The position numbers were made by a program, and so were the translations under genes. The notes under the pieces are model-generated. The model had not been told where the DNA came from, made no database searches, and saw only the letters and a list, made by a program, of their open reading frames with translations. A stretch of 22,670 nucleotides of DNA, from the NCBI GenBank assembly GCA_963770155.1, contig CAVYOE010000002.1, forward strand, positions 1-22,670, given 5' to 3'. Source of the stretch: CAVYOE01 sp963770155 (lineage in GTDB: Bacteria; Actinomycetota; Thermoleophilia; Solirubrobacterales; 70-9). Shown here piece after piece: positions 14,874 to 22,670 of the stretch; the first letter of the stretch is position 1; each line of letters opens with the position of its first letter.

Positions 14874-16852
14874 GTCGGCGCGCGCTTCTGGAGGAAGGCC
14901 GAAATCCCCTCGCGGCCGTCCTCTGAGAGGAAGACCTTGGCGAAGCCGGCCTTTTCGGCCTCGATCCCCTCGTCGAGGTCGCCCTTGTGAGAGACGTCCT
15001 TGATTGCCTCAACCGCAAGCGGCGCCTGGGCGGCCAGCTTGCGCGCCCAGCTGAGCGCGACGTCGAGCAGCTGCTCGTCGGGGACGAGGTCGTCGGCGAG
15101 GCCGATCTCCCTGGCCTCCTGCGCCAGGACCGCATCGCCGGTCAGGTTCATCTCGAGGGCCTTGCTCGAGCCGACCAGCCGCGGCAGCCTCTGGGTGCCG
15201 CCGAAGCCCGGGATGATCCCGAGGTTGATCTCCGGCTGGCCGAAGATCGCCGATTCTGCCGCGACGCGGAAGTCACAGGCCATCGCCAGCTCGCAGCCGC
15301 CGCCGTAGGCGATCGCATTGACCGCGGCGACGGTCGACTTCTGGTGCGCTCCGAGCTCGCGCAGGAGGGCATGGCCGGTGTTGATCAGCTCCGCCCCCTT
15401 CTCCGGCGTGTCCATCTGGGTGAACGCCTTGATGTCGGCGCCGGCCGAATAGACCACCGGCATCGACGAGTAAACGACCATCGCCTTCAGTTCGTCGTCC
15501 GCCTTCACCTCCTCCCAGACCTTCTTCAGGTCGCCGATCACGTCGGGGGAGATCGCGTTCATGGGCGGGTTGGCGAGCCAGGCGATGGCGACGTCCCCGC
15601 GCTTCTCCAGCTTCACCGCGCCCTCGGCGTCGCTCTGCGGGTAGGCATAGAAGCCCTGGCCGCTCTTCATCCCGAGCCGGCCCTGGGCGACCAGCCGCTT
15701 CAGGATCCGCGGCGGCGCGAACCGCTCGCCGTGACTCTCCTGGTATTTCTCGAGCTTCTCGAGCAGCGTGTCGAGGCCCTCCATGTCCGCCTTCCAGAAC
15801 GGCGGGAAGAGCCCGCGGCGAGGGTCGAGCCCGGCGCCGGCCATGAGGCCGAGGTCGATCTCGCGGACGGTGCAGACCCCCTCCTCCAGGATCGAGCAGG
15901 CCTCGACCAGCGCCTTCAGCAGGAAGAGGTCCGTGAGCTCGTCGGCGTCGGGGTCACCGTCGCCTTCCAGCTGCGGCTCGCCGTTGGCGTAGAAGCCCTC
16001 GCCGCCGGACTTGGCGCCGAGCTTGCCCTCGTCGACCAGCTTCTTCATCCCCTGGTGGACGTAGAAGCGCTCGCCGTAGGACTTCTCCAGATGCTCGGCG
16101 ACGTGGAGGATGGTGTCGAGTCCGAGCATGTCGCCGAGCATGAACGGACCCATCGGCGCCACGTTGGCGCCGGCGACCGCCTCGTCGATCTTCTTGATCG
16201 AGAGCCCCTTCTCCTCCTGCACCCGCCAGATTTCGCTCACCGAGGAGTTGAGGATCCTGTTGACGACGAAGCCGGGGACCTCGGAGCAGGTGATCCCCTG
16301 CTTGCGGATCGCCTGGGCGAAGTTGAAGGCGGCGGTGACCGTCTCCCGCGAGGTCGCCTCGCCGCTGATGATCTCGACCAGGGGCAGGACCGACGCGGGG
16401 TAGAAGAAATGGAAGCCGACCACCTTGTCGGGGCGCAGGGTGGCCTCGCCCATCTCGGTGATCGAGAGCGAGGAGGTGTTGGAGGCGAGGATCGCGTGTC
16501 CGGGAGTGACCTGGTCGAGCTCCTCGAACACCGACTGCTTGATCTCCATCTTCTCCGGGACCGCCTCGATCACGAAGTCGACGTCGCCGAAGCCCTCGTA
16601 CTCGGTCGTCCCGGTGATCAGCCCGACGATCTCGTCGGTCTTGGCGTCGGCCTCCTCCTGCGTGATCTTCTCCTTCTTAACCAGGCGGGCCTGCTGGCCG
16701 GCGGTGACATCCCGCGCCTTCTCGATCGCGGCGTCGACGAACTCCTGCTTGACGTCCTTGACGATCACCGGGATGTCTGCGGCCGCGATCACCTGCGCGA
16801 TCTCGCCGCCCATGGTGCCGCCGCCGAGAACGGCAGCCTTGAACACGAACAT
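14858..16852 (-). CDS. Bifunctional 3-hydroxyacyl-CoA dehydrogenase / enoyl-CoA hydratase
   Basis: This 664-residue cytosolic enzyme hydrates trans-2-enoyl-CoA and oxidises the resulting (S)-3-hydroxyacyl-CoA with NAD. The N-terminal NAD domain has GGGTMGG (10-16) and catalytic His148 with Glu160 (VVGFHFFYPASVLPLVE). Two C-terminal HAD helical domains follow (about 190-290 and 305-405, each ending in a KSG...GFY block). The enoyl-CoA hydratase domain occupies about 412-664, with oxyanion-hole SAGADIKAF and both catalytic Glu (E521 in GGGCELA, E541 in GQPEINLG). The order dehydrogenase-then-hydratase is the reverse of E. coli FadB. It resembles Bacillus FadN and the archaeal crotonyl-CoA hydratase/3-hydroxybutyryl-CoA dehydrogenase, the latter close in length. 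The ATG has GGAAGGA ten bases upstream. The gene is divergent from the GNAT gene. Confidence 0.93.
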   Translation of the reverse strand: MFVFKAAVLGGGTMGGEIAQVIAAADIPVIVKDVKQEFVDAAIEKARDVTAGQQARLVKKEKITQEEADAKTDEIVGLITGTTEYEGFGDVDFVIEAVPEKMEIKQSVFEELDQVTPGHAILASNTSSLSITEMGEATLRPDKVVGFHFFYPASVLPLVEIISGEATSRETVTAAFNFAQAIRKQGITCSEVPGFVVNRILNSSVSEIWRVQEEKGLSIKKIDEAVAGANVAPMGPFMLGDMLGLDTILHVAEHLEKSYGERFYVHQGMKKLVDEGKLGAKSGGEGFYANGEPQLEGDGDPDADELTDLFLLKALVEACSILEEGVCTVREIDLGLMAGAGLDPRRGLFPPFWKADMEGLDTLLEKLEKYQESHGERFAPPRILKRLVAQGRLGMKSGQGFYAYPQSDAEGAVKLEKRGDVAIAWLANPPMNAISPDVIGDLKKVWEEVKADDELKAMVVYSSMPVVYSAGADIKAFTQMDTPEKGAELINTGHALLRELGAHQKSTVAAVNAIAYGGGCELAMACDFRVAAESAIFGQPEINLGIIPGFGGTQRLPRLVGSSKALEMNLTGDAVLAQEAREIGLADDLVPDEQLLDVALSWARKLAAQAPLAVEAIKDVSHKGDLDEGIEAEKAGFAKVFLSEDGREGISAFLQKRAPTWKGK

Positions 16853-16917
16853 TTCGGTTGATTCCTTCCGGTTGGAGAGAGGGTCGGGACTCGGTGAAGC
16901 TCGGCGGCGAAGGGTAT

Positions 16918-16923
16918 TAGGGT
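16918..16923 (+). promoter_or_regulatory. Putative -10 element of the GNAT gene
   Basis: TAGGGT (inside TATTAGGGT) is followed by six bases and an in-frame ATC at 16930. In the same geometry other genes here have ATG or GTG at that point, which raises the question of the true start. Confidence 0.35.
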
Positions 16924-16965
16924 CGGTTCATCGACCGCGATCTGACCCTGCGCTGCGCCGAGTTC

Positions 16966-17730
16966 ATGTACGGACTCGAGCGCGAGTCCGCCGAGCGGGT
17001 GGAGCCGTTCGAATACGGCTATCTGGTGCTCAATCCAAGCAGCACGCACGACCCGGGCTTCCTCGTGATCGACCGCGAGGGGATCGAGCCCGAGGAGGCC
17101 GCGGCCGCCGCCGAGGAGCTGCTCCGGCCGTTCAACCCGCCGCGTCCGAGCCTTGCCATCCTCGATCCCGCCCATGGGACGCGGCTCGACCCCGGACTGA
17201 GGGAGCTCGGCTGGTCGCCGGAGCACGGCATCTACCAGGTGCTGCGCACCGAGCCGGACCGGGAGCCGGTGGCCGAGGTTCGCGAGGTCCCCTACGGGGA
17301 AGTGCTCGACCTTCGCAGGGCGGCGCTGGCTGAGGACGACTGGATCAGGGACCTCGCCCGGGATGCCGGCGCACCGGTCGGCGAGGTCGTCGAGCAGGTC
17401 CTGAAGCAGGAGATCGCGATGACCGAAGTCGGCGGCGACCGGGGCTTCGTCGCGACGCACGGGGGAGAGCCCGCCTCGATCTGCCAGCTCTATTCGCGGG
17501 ACGGGATCGGCATGGTCGAGAACGTCGCCACCCTGGAGCGGGCGCGCAACCGCGGCTTGGCGCGCGCGGTGGTGCTTGCCGCCGCGCGGTCATCACAGGC
17601 TGATGGCAACGAGCTCACGTTTCTCGGAGCCGAGGAGGACGACTGGCCGCAGAAGCTCTACGAGCGGCTCGGCTTCGAGAGTGTCGGGCGCGAGCACATC
17701 TACGAGAAGCGCCCGCCGAAGCGTCAGTAG
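16966..17730 (+). CDS. GNAT-family N-acetyltransferase, start possibly 12 codons upstream
   Basis: From ATG 16966 the product is 254 residues. The C-terminal GNAT half (about 140-250) contains the strand-turn-helix acetyl-CoA site VENVATLERARNRGLARAVVLAAA, the following FLGAEEDDWPQKLYERLGFESVGREHIYEK, and a GYxRLGF-like helix. The N-terminal half (EYGYLVLNPSSTHDPGFLVID...) resembles a second, degenerate acetyltransferase-like region. The substrate is unknown. Upstream in-frame codons 16930-16965 read (I)DRDLTLRCAEF, which looks like real protein, but contain no ATG, GTG or TTG. The only codon at leaderless spacing from TAGGGT is ATC. It is divergent from the fused beta-oxidation gene and overlaps the convergent PadR gene by seven bases. 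Confidence 0.8.
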   Translation: MYGLERESAERVEPFEYGYLVLNPSSTHDPGFLVIDREGIEPEEAAAAAEELLRPFNPPRPSLAILDPAHGTRLDPGLRELGWSPEHGIYQVLRTEPDREPVAEVREVPYGEVLDLRRAALAEDDWIRDLARDAGAPVGEVVEQVLKQEIAMTEVGGDRGFVATHGGEPASICQLYSRDGIGMVENVATLERARNRGLARAVVLAAARSSQADGNELTFLGAEEDDWPQKLYERLGFESVGREHIYEKRPPKRQ

Positions 17731-18173
17731 ATCTCGCGCTTGATCAGGGTGAGGCTGCGGATGACCGAGTCGAGGAATGGCTCCACCTCCGCCCGGAGGC
17801 GCTTGTACTCCTTGCGGCCCGCGGGGGTGATGGAGTAATAGCGGCGGGAGCGGCGGTCGGGGTGCTCCCAGCGCCCCTTGATCAGATCATCGCTCTCCAT
17901 CTGGCGAAGCAGGGGATAGATCGTGTTCGGGTTGACCGAAATCACGCCCTCGGTCATCTCCTCGATCGCCTCGATCAGGTGATTGCCGTAGGTCTCTTCC
18001 TGTGAGACCAGATGGAGCACGAGCAACGGAAACATGTCGCGCCTGCGGATGTCGCCCCCGAGTGCGTCGGAGGGCCGGCCACCGCGCCGGGTCCGGCGGT
18101 CCTTGACCGCCTCCTCTCCTTTGCGCGCCGCTTCGGCGACCGCGTCGCCGACGCGCTTGCGCTGCTCGGCCAC
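17724..18173 (-). CDS. PadR-family transcriptional regulator
   Basis: This 149-residue DNA-binding regulator has a basic N-terminal extension (1-45, RRTRRGGRPSDALGGDIRRRD). A PadR winged helix follows: MFPLLVLHLVSQEETYGNHLIEAIEEMTEG, the wing segment VNPNTIYPLLRQMESDDLIKGRWE, and RRYYSITPAGRKEYKRL. The C-terminal helix (EVEPFLDSVIRSL) should dimerise. Such proteins usually repress neighbouring genes and are released by small molecules. The start is GTG 18173, six bases after a TAGACT hexamer. It lies 31 bases after the LLM oxidoreductase gene on the same strand, so it may control that gene (inference), and overlaps the GNAT gene by seven bases at its 3' end. Confidence 0.9.
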   Translation of the reverse strand: MAEQRKRVGDAVAEAARKGEEAVKDRRTRRGGRPSDALGGDIRRRDMFPLLVLHLVSQEETYGNHLIEAIEEMTEGVISVNPNTIYPLLRQMESDDLIKGRWEHPDRRSRRYYSITPAGRKEYKRLRAEVEPFLDSVIRSLTLIKREIY

Positions 18174-18179
18174 AGCGCG

Positions 18180-18185
18180 AGTCTA
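18180..18185 (-). promoter_or_regulatory. Putative -10 element of the PadR gene
   Basis: TAGACT on the minus strand is followed by exactly six bases and the GTG start. It lies in the 31-base gap after the LLM gene, so the regulator may have its own leaderless promoter. Confidence 0.5.
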
Positions 18186-18204
18186 CGCCTCTGGTTAGAA
18201 GTAA

Positions 18205-19248
18205 TCAGGCGGCGGCGGCGGCTCTGCGCGGTTCCAGTTCCATCACCTCGGCAACCAGATCGAACGAGCGAAGCCGGTCCGCGGGGTCATGGACCATCGT
18301 GGTCAGCATCAGCTCGTCGGCGCCGGCGCGCTCGGCCAGGTCCTCGAGGCCCGCCCGCACCTTCTCGGGGCCGCCGATCACCGCGGAGCCGGAGACGGTC
18401 TTTACGGTCGCCTCCTGTTGCGGCGTGTACTCGTGCTTGGCGGCCTCCTCGGGGGTCGGCATCCGGCCGGGATTGCCGGCGCGCAAACGCGCGAATGACA
18501 GCCGCGCCGGGCCGGCGAGCCAGCGCGCCTTCTCGTCGTCCTCTGCGCAGATCACCGCGACCGCCACCTTTGCGTATGGCTCCTTGAGCGCCTCGGAGGC
18601 CTTGAAGTTCTCCTTGTAGAGCTTCACCGCCGGGACCGTGTTCCGCGGGCTGAAGTGGTGGGCGAACGAGAAGGGCAGCCCGAGCTCGGCCGCCAGCAGC
18701 GCGCTGTAGTCGCTCGAGCCGAGCAGCCAGATCGCCGGCTTCGTCCCCTTGCCCGGGACCGCGTTGATCCCGCGGTGGGGGTCCTCCTCGCCGAAGCGGC
18801 CCTCGAAGAATCCAACCAGCTCCTGGAGCTGCCGCGGAAAGTCCTCAACCGAGAGCGGATCTGCCGAGCGCCGCAGGGCGGCGGCGGTGACCGGGTCGGT
18901 CCCGGGCGCCCGTCCGATGCCGAGGTCGATCCGGCCGGGGTGAAGCGCCTCCAGCATCCCGAACTGCTCGGCGACCACCAGTGGCGGGTGGTTGGGGAGC
19001 ATTACCCCGCCGGCGCCGATCCGGATCTCGCTGGTCGCGTCGGCCAGCGCCATCATCAGCACCGGCGGCGAGGAGCTGGCGATCCCGGGCATGTTGTGGT
19101 GCTCTGCCACCCAGTGGCGGCCGTAGCCGAGCCGCTCCACGTGCTTTGCGAGCTCGACCGAGTTGCGGAGCGCGTCGGCCGGCTCGGACCCCTCGGCGAC
19201 AATCGCGAGGTCGAGGACAGAAAGCGGGATGCGATCCGTTTCGCTCAT
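18205..19248 (-). CDS. LLM-class flavin-dependent oxidoreductase (luciferase-like)
   Basis: This 347-residue protein is of the bacterial luciferase-like monooxygenase superfamily, (beta/alpha)8 barrel, using FMNH2 or F420. Diagnostic blocks are LSVLDLAIVAEGSEPADALRNSVELAKHVERLGYGRHWVAEHHNMPGIASSSPPVL at the N-terminus (written here in part of its length), GVMLPNHPPLVVAEQFG, HPGRIDLGIGRAPGTDP and WLLGSSDYSALLAAELGLPFSFAHHF. They match the MsnO8/YhbW subgroup. The substrate is unknown. The ATG at 19248 lies 24 bases after a TAGAGT hexamer (19273-19278). It is followed by the PadR gene in the same direction. Confidence 0.9.
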   Translation of the reverse strand: MSETDRIPLSVLDLAIVAEGSEPADALRNSVELAKHVERLGYGRHWVAEHHNMPGIASSSPPVLMMALADATSEIRIGAGGVMLPNHPPLVVAEQFGMLEALHPGRIDLGIGRAPGTDPVTAAALRRSADPLSVEDFPRQLQELVGFFEGRFGEEDPHRGINAVPGKGTKPAIWLLGSSDYSALLAAELGLPFSFAHHFSPRNTVPAVKLYKENFKASEALKEPYAKVAVAVICAEDDEKARWLAGPARLSFARLRAGNPGRMPTPEEAAKHEYTPQQEATVKTVSGSAVIGGPEKVRAGLEDLAERAGADELMLTTMVHDPADRLRSFDLVAEVMELEPRRAAAAA

Positions 19249-19272
19249 CGGAACGGGTCTGGCAAGGCGAGG

Positions 19273-19278
19273 ACTCTA
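19273..19278 (-). promoter_or_regulatory. Putative -10 element of the LLM gene
   Basis: TAGAGT on the minus strand precedes the LLM ATG by 24 bases. The resulting leader would be short and lacks a clear Shine-Dalgarno sequence. Confidence 0.3.
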
Positions 19279-19322
19279 GCCCTGCTAGGCCAGCGCGTCG
19301 TCGCGATCGTCTTTCAGCCGCT

Positions 19323-19688
19323 TCAGAGGCCGCCGGTGTCGGCGCAGTAGGCCCAGACCTTGAGTCCCCAACTGCTGCTGGTCGCAACTGGTTCGTATGC
19401 AATGGCCCCCCAGGCTGAGCGGCCGTTTTCTGCGCTCGACGAAAGTGCCACCCCTGATCCCAGGACCACAGCTCCTCCGCCGATCACGTTCTTTCCGGCG
19501 GAGCATGCCACGCTCAGCTCCTTGCGTCCTACGGAGTTCATGGGCCCATTCGTGGTCTTGAACTCAAAGCCTGGAACGCCGGAACCATCGCCAAGCGAAG
19601 CCTTGTCATCGTCGCTCCCGCAGGCACTGAGCGAGAGTGCCCCGACTGCCAGCGTCAAAGCAACCATGGCGAGTTTCGACTGATTCAT
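19323..19688 (-). CDS. Small secreted lipoprotein
   Basis: This 121-residue protein has a lipoprotein signal peptide (MNQSKLAMVALTLAVGALSLSAC) and lipobox LSAC, with the Cys at 23, then an acidic GSDDDKAS linker. The mature part includes two further Cys (in LSVACSAGKNVIGGGAV and VWAYCADTGG), which may form a disulphide, and a GGGAVVLGSGVALSSSAENG...WGAIAYEP stretch. Similar blocks appear in secreted proteins of unknown role from actinobacteria, and I cannot name a function. The ATG is supported by GGGGA seven bases upstream. Its base use is slightly less GC-rich than its neighbours, for example many TCA, GTA and AAA codons. It probably has its own promoter. Confidence 0.8.
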   Translation of the reverse strand: MNQSKLAMVALTLAVGALSLSACGSDDDKASLGDGSGVPGFEFKTTNGPMNSVGRKELSVACSAGKNVIGGGAVVLGSGVALSSSAENGRSAWGAIAYEPVATSSSWGLKVWAYCADTGGL

Positions 19689-19766
19689 CTCGATCCCCTA
19701 TCCGTTGAAGTCACTCGCCCGAGATGATCCCACGTCCCTAGCGCGAGCGCCTCAGTTCTCCACGGC

Positions 19767-20105
19767 TTAGGCGGCGGCTTCGGCCTGCTCGGCCAGCAGC
19801 GGAGCGAGGACCGAGCGGTCGAAGTAGACCTCGTTGCGCTTCAGGCGCTCGCCCTCGAGCACGACCAGGTCCATGCCGTCGCACTCGACCACCTCGTCGC
19901 CGCCGGGGCGGCGGAAGGTCGCGTGCCAGCCGAAGTGGCCGAGGTTCTCGTCCTCGGCCGAGATGTGGGCCTCGCGCAGCTCCCAGGTCATCTCCCAGGA
20001 CTCGAACAGCTTGGTCAGGTAGCGGCGCATCGCCTCGGCCCCCAACACCTCACCGCGTGTGTTCGGATCGAGGTACTCGAGGTCGTCGGTGTAACAGCCG
20101 ACCAC
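19767..20105 (-). CDS. SnoaL-like (NTF2 fold) protein, N-terminus not resolved
   Basis: From GTG 20105 the product is 112 residues with the SnoaL pattern: VVGCYTDDLEYLDPNTRGEVLGAEAMRRYLTKLFESW, WELREAHISAEDE, WHATFRRPGGDEVVECDGMDLVVLEGERLKRNEVYFD. The first helix is clearly encoded upstream in the same frame (LTRKVLKAWTSQDVEA), back to the stop of the acyl-CoA dehydrogenase at 20178. No ATG, GTG or TTG lies in that part. A GTG two bases past the acyl-CoA dehydrogenase stop (20171-20173) would fit if one indel is present. The gene is then translated from the same transcript as the acyl-CoA dehydrogenase. The role is unknown, with an acyl-CoA-related substrate possible from context only. Confidence 0.68.
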   Translation of the reverse strand: MVGCYTDDLEYLDPNTRGEVLGAEAMRRYLTKLFESWEMTWELREAHISAEDENLGHFGWHATFRRPGGDEVVECDGMDLVVLEGERLKRNEVYFDRSVLAPLLAEQAEAAA

Positions 20106-20177
20106 GGCCTCGACGTCCTGACTTGTCCAGGCCTTCAGGACCTTCCTGGTGAGCGACCAGCTGGGCCCGGTCCACGG

Positions 20178-21412
<1,235 letters not shown>

Positions 21413-21506
21413 TGGTCGGGGCTCCTTTGTGGCTAGTCAGGTCTGTTAAATACCCGTCGGGGCGCCGGAGCCGACAAGGGTCGGGAGAACCGTGCGCGCC
21501 GACCGA

Positions 21507-21522
21507 TTGACTGGTCAGTCAA
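21507..21522. promoter_or_regulatory. TetR-type operator upstream of the acyl-CoA dehydrogenase
   Basis: TTGACTGGTCAGTCAA has perfect 7-base arms (TTGACTG / CAGTCAA) around GT. It resembles operators of TetR-family regulators of fatty-acid genes in actinobacteria, such as GACTGGTCAGTC-type sites. It lies 95 bases upstream of the acyl-CoA dehydrogenase start. The regulator is not in the window. Confidence 0.6.
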
Positions 21523-21600
21523 CCAGGGCGAAGAGTACCGGATCGGTCGGCTGCGAATCGGTTGGGCGCCGTCTCGTTCGGCACGAGGGCACGCCGGAGG

Positions 21601-21630
21601 CGATATCGACTGATATCCGCGGATATCGAC
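21601..21630. promoter_or_regulatory. Cluster of GATATC palindromes
   Basis: The perfect 16-base palindrome GATATCCGCGGATATC (21612-21627) is preceded by CGATATCG (21601-21608). The 9-mer GATATCGAC occurs at both 21602 and 21622. This AT-containing symmetric cluster lies 38 bases before the TACGCT element of the next gene, so it is a candidate operator for that gene or for the divergent acyl-CoA dehydrogenase unit. Confidence 0.5.
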
Positions 21631-21668
21631 CACGAGGGAAGCCCCCGCACGCTTATCACGCACGGGGC

Positions 21669-21674
21669 TACGCT
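21669..21674 (+). promoter_or_regulatory. Putative -10 element of the small membrane protein gene
   Basis: TACGCT is followed by six bases (TGACAG) and the GTG start at 21681, the same leaderless geometry as at tilS and the PadR gene. Confidence 0.45.
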
Positions 21675-21680
21675 TGACAG

Positions 21681-22138
21681 GTGCTCTTCGCGATCGAAAC
21701 CGGCACGGTCCTGATCCTGGTCGCGGTGTTCGCGATCCCGGTCGCGGCGTTCTACTTCGCCAGCGGCGCCGGCAAGGCGCTGAAGGAGGTCGGCAAGGGC
21801 GCGTTCTCGATCGAGCAGGAGTTCCCCGCGGCCGGCACCGGCCCGGTCCGCCGGCGACCCGGGAGGAACGCGAGGCCGAGATCCGCCAGATGCTCGAGGG
21901 GCGCGCCTACCGCGCCGAAGCCCGGGGCGACACGCCCGTCGAGTCGACGCCGAGATCGAAAAGATCCTGGCTGCCGAGCGGGGCACCGCCTCGCTCCAGA
22001 CGATGCCGAGCTGCGCCAGGAGGTCAGGCAGCTGGTCATCGCCCGCAACGAGCGCCGCGAGCGCGCCGGCAAGAAGCCGCTCGACGTCGAGGAGGAGATC
22101 GAGCGCCAGCTGCGCGAACTCGAGGACGTGGTCAGTAA
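21681..22138 (+). CDS. Small membrane-anchored hypothetical protein (frame broken by indels)
   Basis: Joined across frames the product is about 153 residues. An N-terminal membrane helix (about 9-30, VLILVAVFAIPVAAFYFASGAG) is followed by a short linker and a charged helical part: ATREEREAEIRQMLEGRAYRAEARGDTPV, then VDAEIEKILAAERG, DAELRQEVRQLVIARNERRERAGKKPLDVEEEIERQLRELEDV. Two similar blocks, (R)QMLEGRAYR-ARGDTPVDVDAEIEKIL and QLVIARNERR-AGKKPLDVEEEIERQL, suggest an internal repeat. I recall such proteins as hypothetical in Solirubrobacterales. The frame shifts near 21850, 21940, 21990 and 22131 (restoring DVGQ before the stop at 22136). Each half should face the cytoplasm if the N-terminus is outside (inference). 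The start GTG 21681 sits six bases behind TACGCT. Confidence 0.65.
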
Positions 22139-22171
22139 AGCCGGCAGTAGGGCCGGTAATAGCAGTGAGCA

Positions 22172-22541
22172 ATGGCGCCCGACCCCGCCGACATCGAGGA
22201 GCGAATCGTCGAGCTCAGGAACTGACTGCGGCCGGGGACCTAGTTCGACCCCCAGACCGAGGTCGTCGTCGTCGTCGACGACTCGACCTCGATCGACCAG
22301 GAGGTCTTCAACATGGAGGCCTACGAGGGAGCCGAGTGGGTGAGGATCTCCGACGAAGTCCCGGTCGACGAGGGAGCCGGGACGAGCGGGTCGAAGACTC
22401 CAGACCCACTACCACCCCCGGCGCAGGGGGGTCGCTCTGGAGACCGCGCTGGAGATGGACGACGGCGAGGAAGACGCGGGCGAGGAGGGCCAGGACCCCC
22501 GGGGCGAGAGGACTGACCGGGCCCGGGCTTCGCGCCCATGA
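22172..22541 (+). CDS. Acidic hypothetical protein (frame broken by indels, end uncertain)
   Basis: The ATG at 22172 opens MAPDPADIEERIVELRN. Frame interruptions near 22218-22245 hide a likely LTAAGDL. The same frame then reads FDPQTEVVVVVDDSTSIDQEVFNMEAYEGAEWVRISDEVPVDE, where GTC repeats give the five Val. A shift near 22375-22410 leads to DERVED..QTHYHPRRRGVALETALEMDDGEEDAGEEGQDP, an Asp/Glu-rich end. The stop is at 22539-22541 in that last frame, or 22514-22516 if one more indel lies in the C/G run near 22500. No family is recognised. It sits between the membrane protein and a peroxiredoxin, all in the same direction and tightly spaced, so they may form an operon. Confidence 0.5.
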
Positions 22542-22553
22542 TCGAGGAGGACG

Positions 22554-22670
22554 ATGGTTGAGGAGGGACGGAAAGCCCCCGACTTCACCCTGCCCGACCA
22601 GCACGGGGAGAAGGTGAAGCTCTCGGACCTCCGCGGGGCTCCGGTCGTCCTCTACTTCTACCCGCGCGCC
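22554..22670 (+). CDS. bcp: Thioredoxin-dependent peroxiredoxin, Bcp/PrxQ type, 3' part outside window
   Basis: The first 39 residues (MVEEGRKAPDFTLPDQHGEKVKLSDLRG, then VVLYFYPRA) are the typical start of Bcp/PrxQ peroxiredoxins: the APDF-TL-D-G-x-x-V-L-S-DLRG block and the beta strand VVLYFYP. They lead up to the expected peroxidatic Cys, which would follow just beyond the window (FYPRAxTPGC). The enzyme reduces hydroperoxides with electrons from thioredoxin in the cytosol. The ATG at 22554 has GAGGAGG three bases upstream, somewhat close but strong. It lies just after the acidic gene and is probably co-transcribed. Confidence 0.85.
   Translation, partial: MVEEGRKAPDFTLPDQHGEKVKLSDLRGAPVVLYFYPRA

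Noticed and set aside
14987..16861. Long open frame (624 codons) on the plus strand opposite the fused beta-oxidation gene
   Set aside because: It is the antisense of a gene with complete catalytic motifs. Its product is Leu/Arg/Val-repetitive with no motif, as expected for frames opposite high-GC genes.
22538..22561. Mini-frame MIEEDDG before the peroxiredoxin start
   Set aside because: It overlaps the peroxiredoxin ATG and its ribosome binding site. It is more likely chance or the end of the broken upstream gene.

Overview
The window looks like chromosomal DNA from a high-GC actinobacterium. The best fit is the class Thermoleophilia (Solirubrobacterales-like). This is inferred from gene families and genome style, not from a marker tree. 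The supporting signs are very GC-rich codon use, a tilS / hpt / ftsH neighbourhood, several SnoaL-like genes starting MSEENVE, and many genes that start directly behind a TANNNT or GATACT hexamer (apparently leaderless transcripts). I see no rRNA, tRNA, CRISPR array, transposase or phage gene.

Layout. 1-5134 (minus strand): tilS, an LPXTG surface protein, hpt and ftsH, then a truncated lipoprotein at the left edge. 5282-6646 (plus): two tandem secreted CAP-domain proteins. 6621-8663 (minus): a small Ala/Arg-rich protein, an SCP2-like protein and a MerR-type HTH fused to a class III adenylate cyclase. 8708-9865: a nucleoside phosphorylase facing a coiled-coil protein. 10069-13054 (plus): an 800-residue multi-domain peptidoglycan hydrolase and a small hypothetical protein. 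13157-14094 (plus): two SnoaL-like paralogues plus a remnant of a third. 14106-16852 (minus): a 3-hydroxyacyl-CoA dehydrogenase / enoyl-CoA hydratase fusion overlapping a sirtuin gene. 16966-19688: a GNAT acetyltransferase, a PadR regulator, an LLM flavin monooxygenase-like protein and a small lipoprotein. 19767-21412 (minus): an acyl-CoA dehydrogenase and a SnoaL-like protein, with a TetR-type operator upstream. 21681-22670 (plus): a small membrane protein, an acidic protein and the start of a Bcp-type peroxiredoxin.

Themes. The fused hydratase/dehydrogenase and the acyl-CoA dehydrogenase supply three steps of beta-oxidation, and the overlapping sirtuin may control acylation of these enzymes (inference). 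Cell-envelope genes are prominent: CAP proteins, LPXTG protein, lipoproteins and the hydrolase. The MerR-cyclase unit is the most unusual signalling module.

Sequence quality. ftsH, the acyl-CoA dehydrogenase and the two genes after it are each broken by several single-base indels, several of them at short homopolymers, while genes between about 1.7 kb and 20.8 kb are intact. This pattern suggests uncorrected assembly errors near contig ends rather than pseudogenes.
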